The notes below the pieces were generated by a model. The model worked only from the letters and a program-made list of their open reading frames with translations. It was not told the DNA's origin and searched no databases. Shown in pieces: positions 4,493 through 6,513 of a stretch of DNA of 6,513 nt (the first letter of the stretch is position 1; every line of letters begins with the position of its first letter). Origin of the DNA: Chromatiales bacterium (GTDB lineage: Bacteria > Pseudomonadota > Gammaproteobacteria > Chromatiales > Chromatiaceae); contig JAHEIA010000185.1 in the NCBI GenBank assembly GCA_024639625.1, positions 1-6,513 on the forward strand, given 5' to 3'. Made by a program: the position numbers and the translations under genes.

Positions 4493-5038
4493 ATGAAGAG
4501 GTTGGTTTTGGGATTTCTCGCCGGCCTGTTGGCCCTAGCCATCAGCGCCGCCTTGGTCGCTGGCGACCTCATGTTTCGCGAAATCGAGAGCCCTTTCGGG
4601 GTCGAGGAGACCGCAGCCCGCATCCAGGCCAACATTCAGTCTCTGGAGCACAAAGGATGGCGTCTTTCCGCTCTACGCGACCCCTCGAAGGCGGTCGCTG
4701 CGGCCGGCGCCAACGTACCTCCAGTCCTTTTGGTAGAAGCCTGCAGTACCACCTACTCCAGACCCCTCCTGGCGGACGACACCACCCGCATCCTTTCGAT
4801 CCTGATGCCCTGCACGATCTCGGTGTACAAAAAGGACAACGGCAAAGTCTACATCGGGCTCATGAACGCAGGGCTGATGGGGCGGCTGTTCGGTTCCAAG
4901 GTCGGTTCGATCATGTCCGAGGTCGCCGCGGATCAGAAAGTATTCACCACCTTCGATCCGAGCAAACCGGCGCCAGCATTGATCCGCATGCAACCCGGTG
5001 GTGGGGGCGGTTCCGGTTCCGACACCAGCGGATGCTAG
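4493..5038 (+). CDS. DUF302 domain protein, exported or membrane-anchored
   Basis: The 181-residue product starts with Lys2-Arg3 and a hydrophobic stretch to about residue 24, either a signal peptide or a single N-terminal anchor, which places the rest in the periplasm. Residues about 30-150 match the DUF302 pattern: ESPFGVEETAARI (32-44), HKGWRL (53-58), VEACSTTYSRPLL (81-93) with Cys84, LMPCTISVYKKDNG (104-117) with Cys107, and LMNAGLMGRLFG (123-134). A glycine-rich tail ends in Cys181. GGAGAAG (4481-4487) just before ATG 4493 fixes the start; the frame is open further upstream but without such a site. DUF302 proteins have no settled biochemical role. Here the gene precedes the octaheme cytochrome gene by 31 bases and follows an FNR-like promoter region. 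A periplasmic accessory role for that cytochrome is a reasonable inference, such as redox, thiol or sulfur-species handling through the conserved cysteines. Confidence 0.88.
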   Translation: MKRLVLGFLAGLLALAISAALVAGDLMFREIESPFGVEETAARIQANIQSLEHKGWRLSALRDPSKAVAAAGANVPPVLLVEACSTTYSRPLLADDTTRILSILMPCTISVYKKDNGKVYIGLMNAGLMGRLFGSKVGSIMSEVAADQKVFTTFDPSKPAPALIRMQPGGGGGSGSDTSGC

Positions 5039-5069
5039 TGTGCAGATCCGGCGGATAGCGGACCAACAC

Positions 5070-6513
5070 ATGAGCAAGCCCCCAGCGCGGCTGTTTTTCC
5101 TGGCAAGTCTTTTGCTCTCGCTGCTCGGCCCCGCCGTCGGCGCAGAATCCCGTTTCTCGGAGACCGCTCCGACACCGCAGACGTCCACCGCGGACCACTC
5201 CAAATTCCAGCGACTGCAGCAGCCGTTCGCCACCGGCCCGGAGGTCACGCGCGCCTGCCTGAGCTGTCACACCGAGGCGGCAAAACACATCCTCAAGACA
5301 AAGCATTGGACCTGGGAATGGAAGAACCCGCAAACCGGGCAGCGCCTGGGCAAGAAGAACGTCATCAACAATTTCTGCACCTCGACGCGGAGCAACCAGA
5401 GCTTCTGCAGCGCCTGTCACATCGGCTACGGCTGGCGCGACGACAGCTTCGATTTTGCTGCGGAGGAGGCCGTGGATTGTCTGGTCTGCCACGACACGAC
5501 AGGGACCTATAAGAAGATCCCGGGCCTGGCCGGACACCCCAACTACGAGGTAATGGAATGGCCGCCCGGGTCCGGCCGGCTGCTCGAACCACCGGACCTG
5601 ACGAGCATCGCCCGCAGCGTCGGCAAGACCAGCCGGAAGACCTGCGGGGCTTGCCATTTCTTCGCTGGCGGCGGCAATGCAGTGAAACACGGCGACCTGG
5701 ACAGCTCCCTGGATGCGCCGAAACACTACCTCGATGTGCACATGGACAGCGAGGGCCTGAACTTTACCTGTGGCCAATGTCATGTCAGCGACTCCCATGA
5801 GGTCTCCGGCAGCCGCTATGCGCCGGAAGCGGCAGACCAGGAGGGGGTTCGTATTCATGGTAAGGACTACGGCGCGAAGGCCACCACCTGCAGGGCCTGT
5901 CACGGCGGCGAACCCCACGGAGAGGGACGCAGCAAGCTCGATAATCACACCCGGCGCATCGCCTGCCAGACCTGCCATATTCCGGCCTATGCGCGGGGTG
6001 CCCTAGCGACCAAGATGTCCTGGGACTGGTCCACTGCGGGCAGACTCGACGAGCAAGGCGGACGTATCAAGGAGAAAGGCAGCGACGGGCGGGTGGTCTA
6101 TGACAGCAACAAAGGCGACTTCACCTACGACCGCTATGTTGTCCCCGAGTACCAATGGTTCAACGGCCAGGTACGTTACACCCTGCCCGACGATCCGCTG
6201 GACACCGGAAAGACGGTCAAGATCAACCAATTCCTCGGCAGCGCGGACGATCCCGCCGCGCGGATCTGGCCGATCCGCGTGTTCCGCGGTAAACAGCCCT
6301 TCGACAAGGGGTTGGAGACGCTGGCCGTGTTCCACACCGCCGGCGACGATGACGCCGCGTTCTGGGGCAACTACGACTGGTCCAAGGCGCTCGAACGGGG
6401 GATGGATAGCGTCGATGCCGCGTACAGCGGTGAATACGGGTTCGTCGAAACCGAGATGTACTGGCCGGTTACCCACATGGTGGCGCCAAAAGAGGACGCT
6501 CTCAGCTGCACCC
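5070..6513 (+). CDS. Octaheme c-type cytochrome, tetrathionate reductase (Otr) family, 3' truncated by the window
   Basis: The first 481 residues are present; the frame is still open at the right edge. A signal peptide (hydrophobic to GPAVGA, about residue 25) sends it to the periplasm for haem attachment. Seven complete CxxCH motifs start at Cys63, 113, 137, 192, 234, 274 and 299. Cys480-Thr481 at the edge begins the eighth. HSKFQRLQQPFATGPE, HWTWEW, KKNVINNFC and HIGYGWRD around the first two motifs match the Shewanella Otr family. That enzyme reduces tetrathionate in vitro and also nitrite and hydroxylamine; its natural substrate is uncertain. No CxxCK motif is visible, unlike NrfA or the octaheme nitrite reductase TvNiR. 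The Lys148-Lys149 pair after motif three is a candidate source of the lysine haem ligand known in Otr (inference). ATG 5070 is 31 bases after the DUF302 stop and has only a weak ribosome site, so co-transcription with DUF302 and coupled translation are likely. Confidence 0.93.
   Translation, partial: MSKPPARLFFLASLLLSLLGPAVGAESRFSETAPTPQTSTADHSKFQRLQQPFATGPEVTRACLSCHTEAAKHILKTKHWTWEWKNPQTGQRLGKKNVINNFCTSTRSNQSFCSACHIGYGWRDDSFDFAAEEAVDCLVCHDTTGTYKKIPGLAGHPNYEVMEWPPGSGRLLEPPDLTSIARSVGKTSRKTCGACHFFAGGGNAVKHGDLDSSLDAPKHYLDVHMDSEGLNFTCGQCHVSDSHEVSGSRYAPEAADQEGVRIHGKDYGAKATTCRACHGGEPHGEGRSKLDNHTRRIACQTCHIPAYARGALATKMSWDWSTAGRLDEQGGRIKEKGSDGRVVYDSNKGDFTYDRYVVPEYQWFNGQVRYTLPDDPLDTGKTVKINQFLGSADDPAARIWPIRVFRGKQPFDKGLETLAVFHTAGDDDAAFWGNYDWSKALERGMDSVDAAYSGEYGFVETEMYWPVTHMVAPKEDALSCT

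Noticed and set aside
4944..5978. 344-codon open frame on the minus strand
   Set aside because: It lies over the octaheme cytochrome, whose seven CxxCH motifs and signal peptide prove the plus strand to be the coding one.
1..6513. CRISPR array, insertion sequence, tRNA or rRNA gene
   Set aside because: I saw no regularly spaced repeats, no transposase-like protein or paired terminal repeats, and no tRNA cloverleaf or rRNA sequence on either strand.

Overview
The window looks like the chromosome of a GC-rich, Gram-negative, respiring proteobacterium. A sulfur- or nitrogen-metabolising gammaproteobacterium is my best guess, but that is inference from gene content and not a species call. Support comes from two lipoprotein signal peptides, an MltA murein transglycosylase, a periplasmic octaheme cytochrome c, and CRP-like and FNR-like DNA sites. 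All convincing genes lie on the + strand. The long minus-strand frames are antisense shadows.

Layout. Positions 3-203 hold a probable 3' end of an upstream gene, followed at once by a hairpin plus T7 that looks like a Rho-independent terminator (214-255). Positions 256-696 carry no convincing gene, but contain a perfect TGTGA-N6-TCACA CRP-type palindrome and a strong leader hairpin. Next is a gene for a secreted, beta-rich protein that is split by one in-frame TAG (970-972) between its signal peptide and its mature part (697-972 and 994-2058). Three hairpins follow (2070-2156). A new promoter region comes next, with a 16-bp palindrome and a good -10 box. It leads into a possible small leader ORF, a 131-aa exported protein of unknown function, a glycine-zipper lipoprotein, and mltA (3135-4328). 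These four may form a cell-envelope transcription unit. An AT-rich intergenic region with an FNR-like box then precedes a DUF302 protein gene and the octaheme cytochrome gene of the tetrathionate reductase (Otr) family. The cytochrome gene runs off the right edge inside its eighth haem motif.

How the parts fit. The left and middle parts concern secretion and the cell envelope. The right part (DUF302 plus octaheme cytochrome, 31 bp apart) looks like a two-gene or longer respiratory operon. It would be induced when oxygen is low and act in the periplasm on a sulfur or nitrogen oxyanion. The most unusual items are the amber codon in an otherwise intact secreted-protein gene, and the pairing of an uncharacterised DUF302 protein with the octaheme enzyme behind an FNR-like site.
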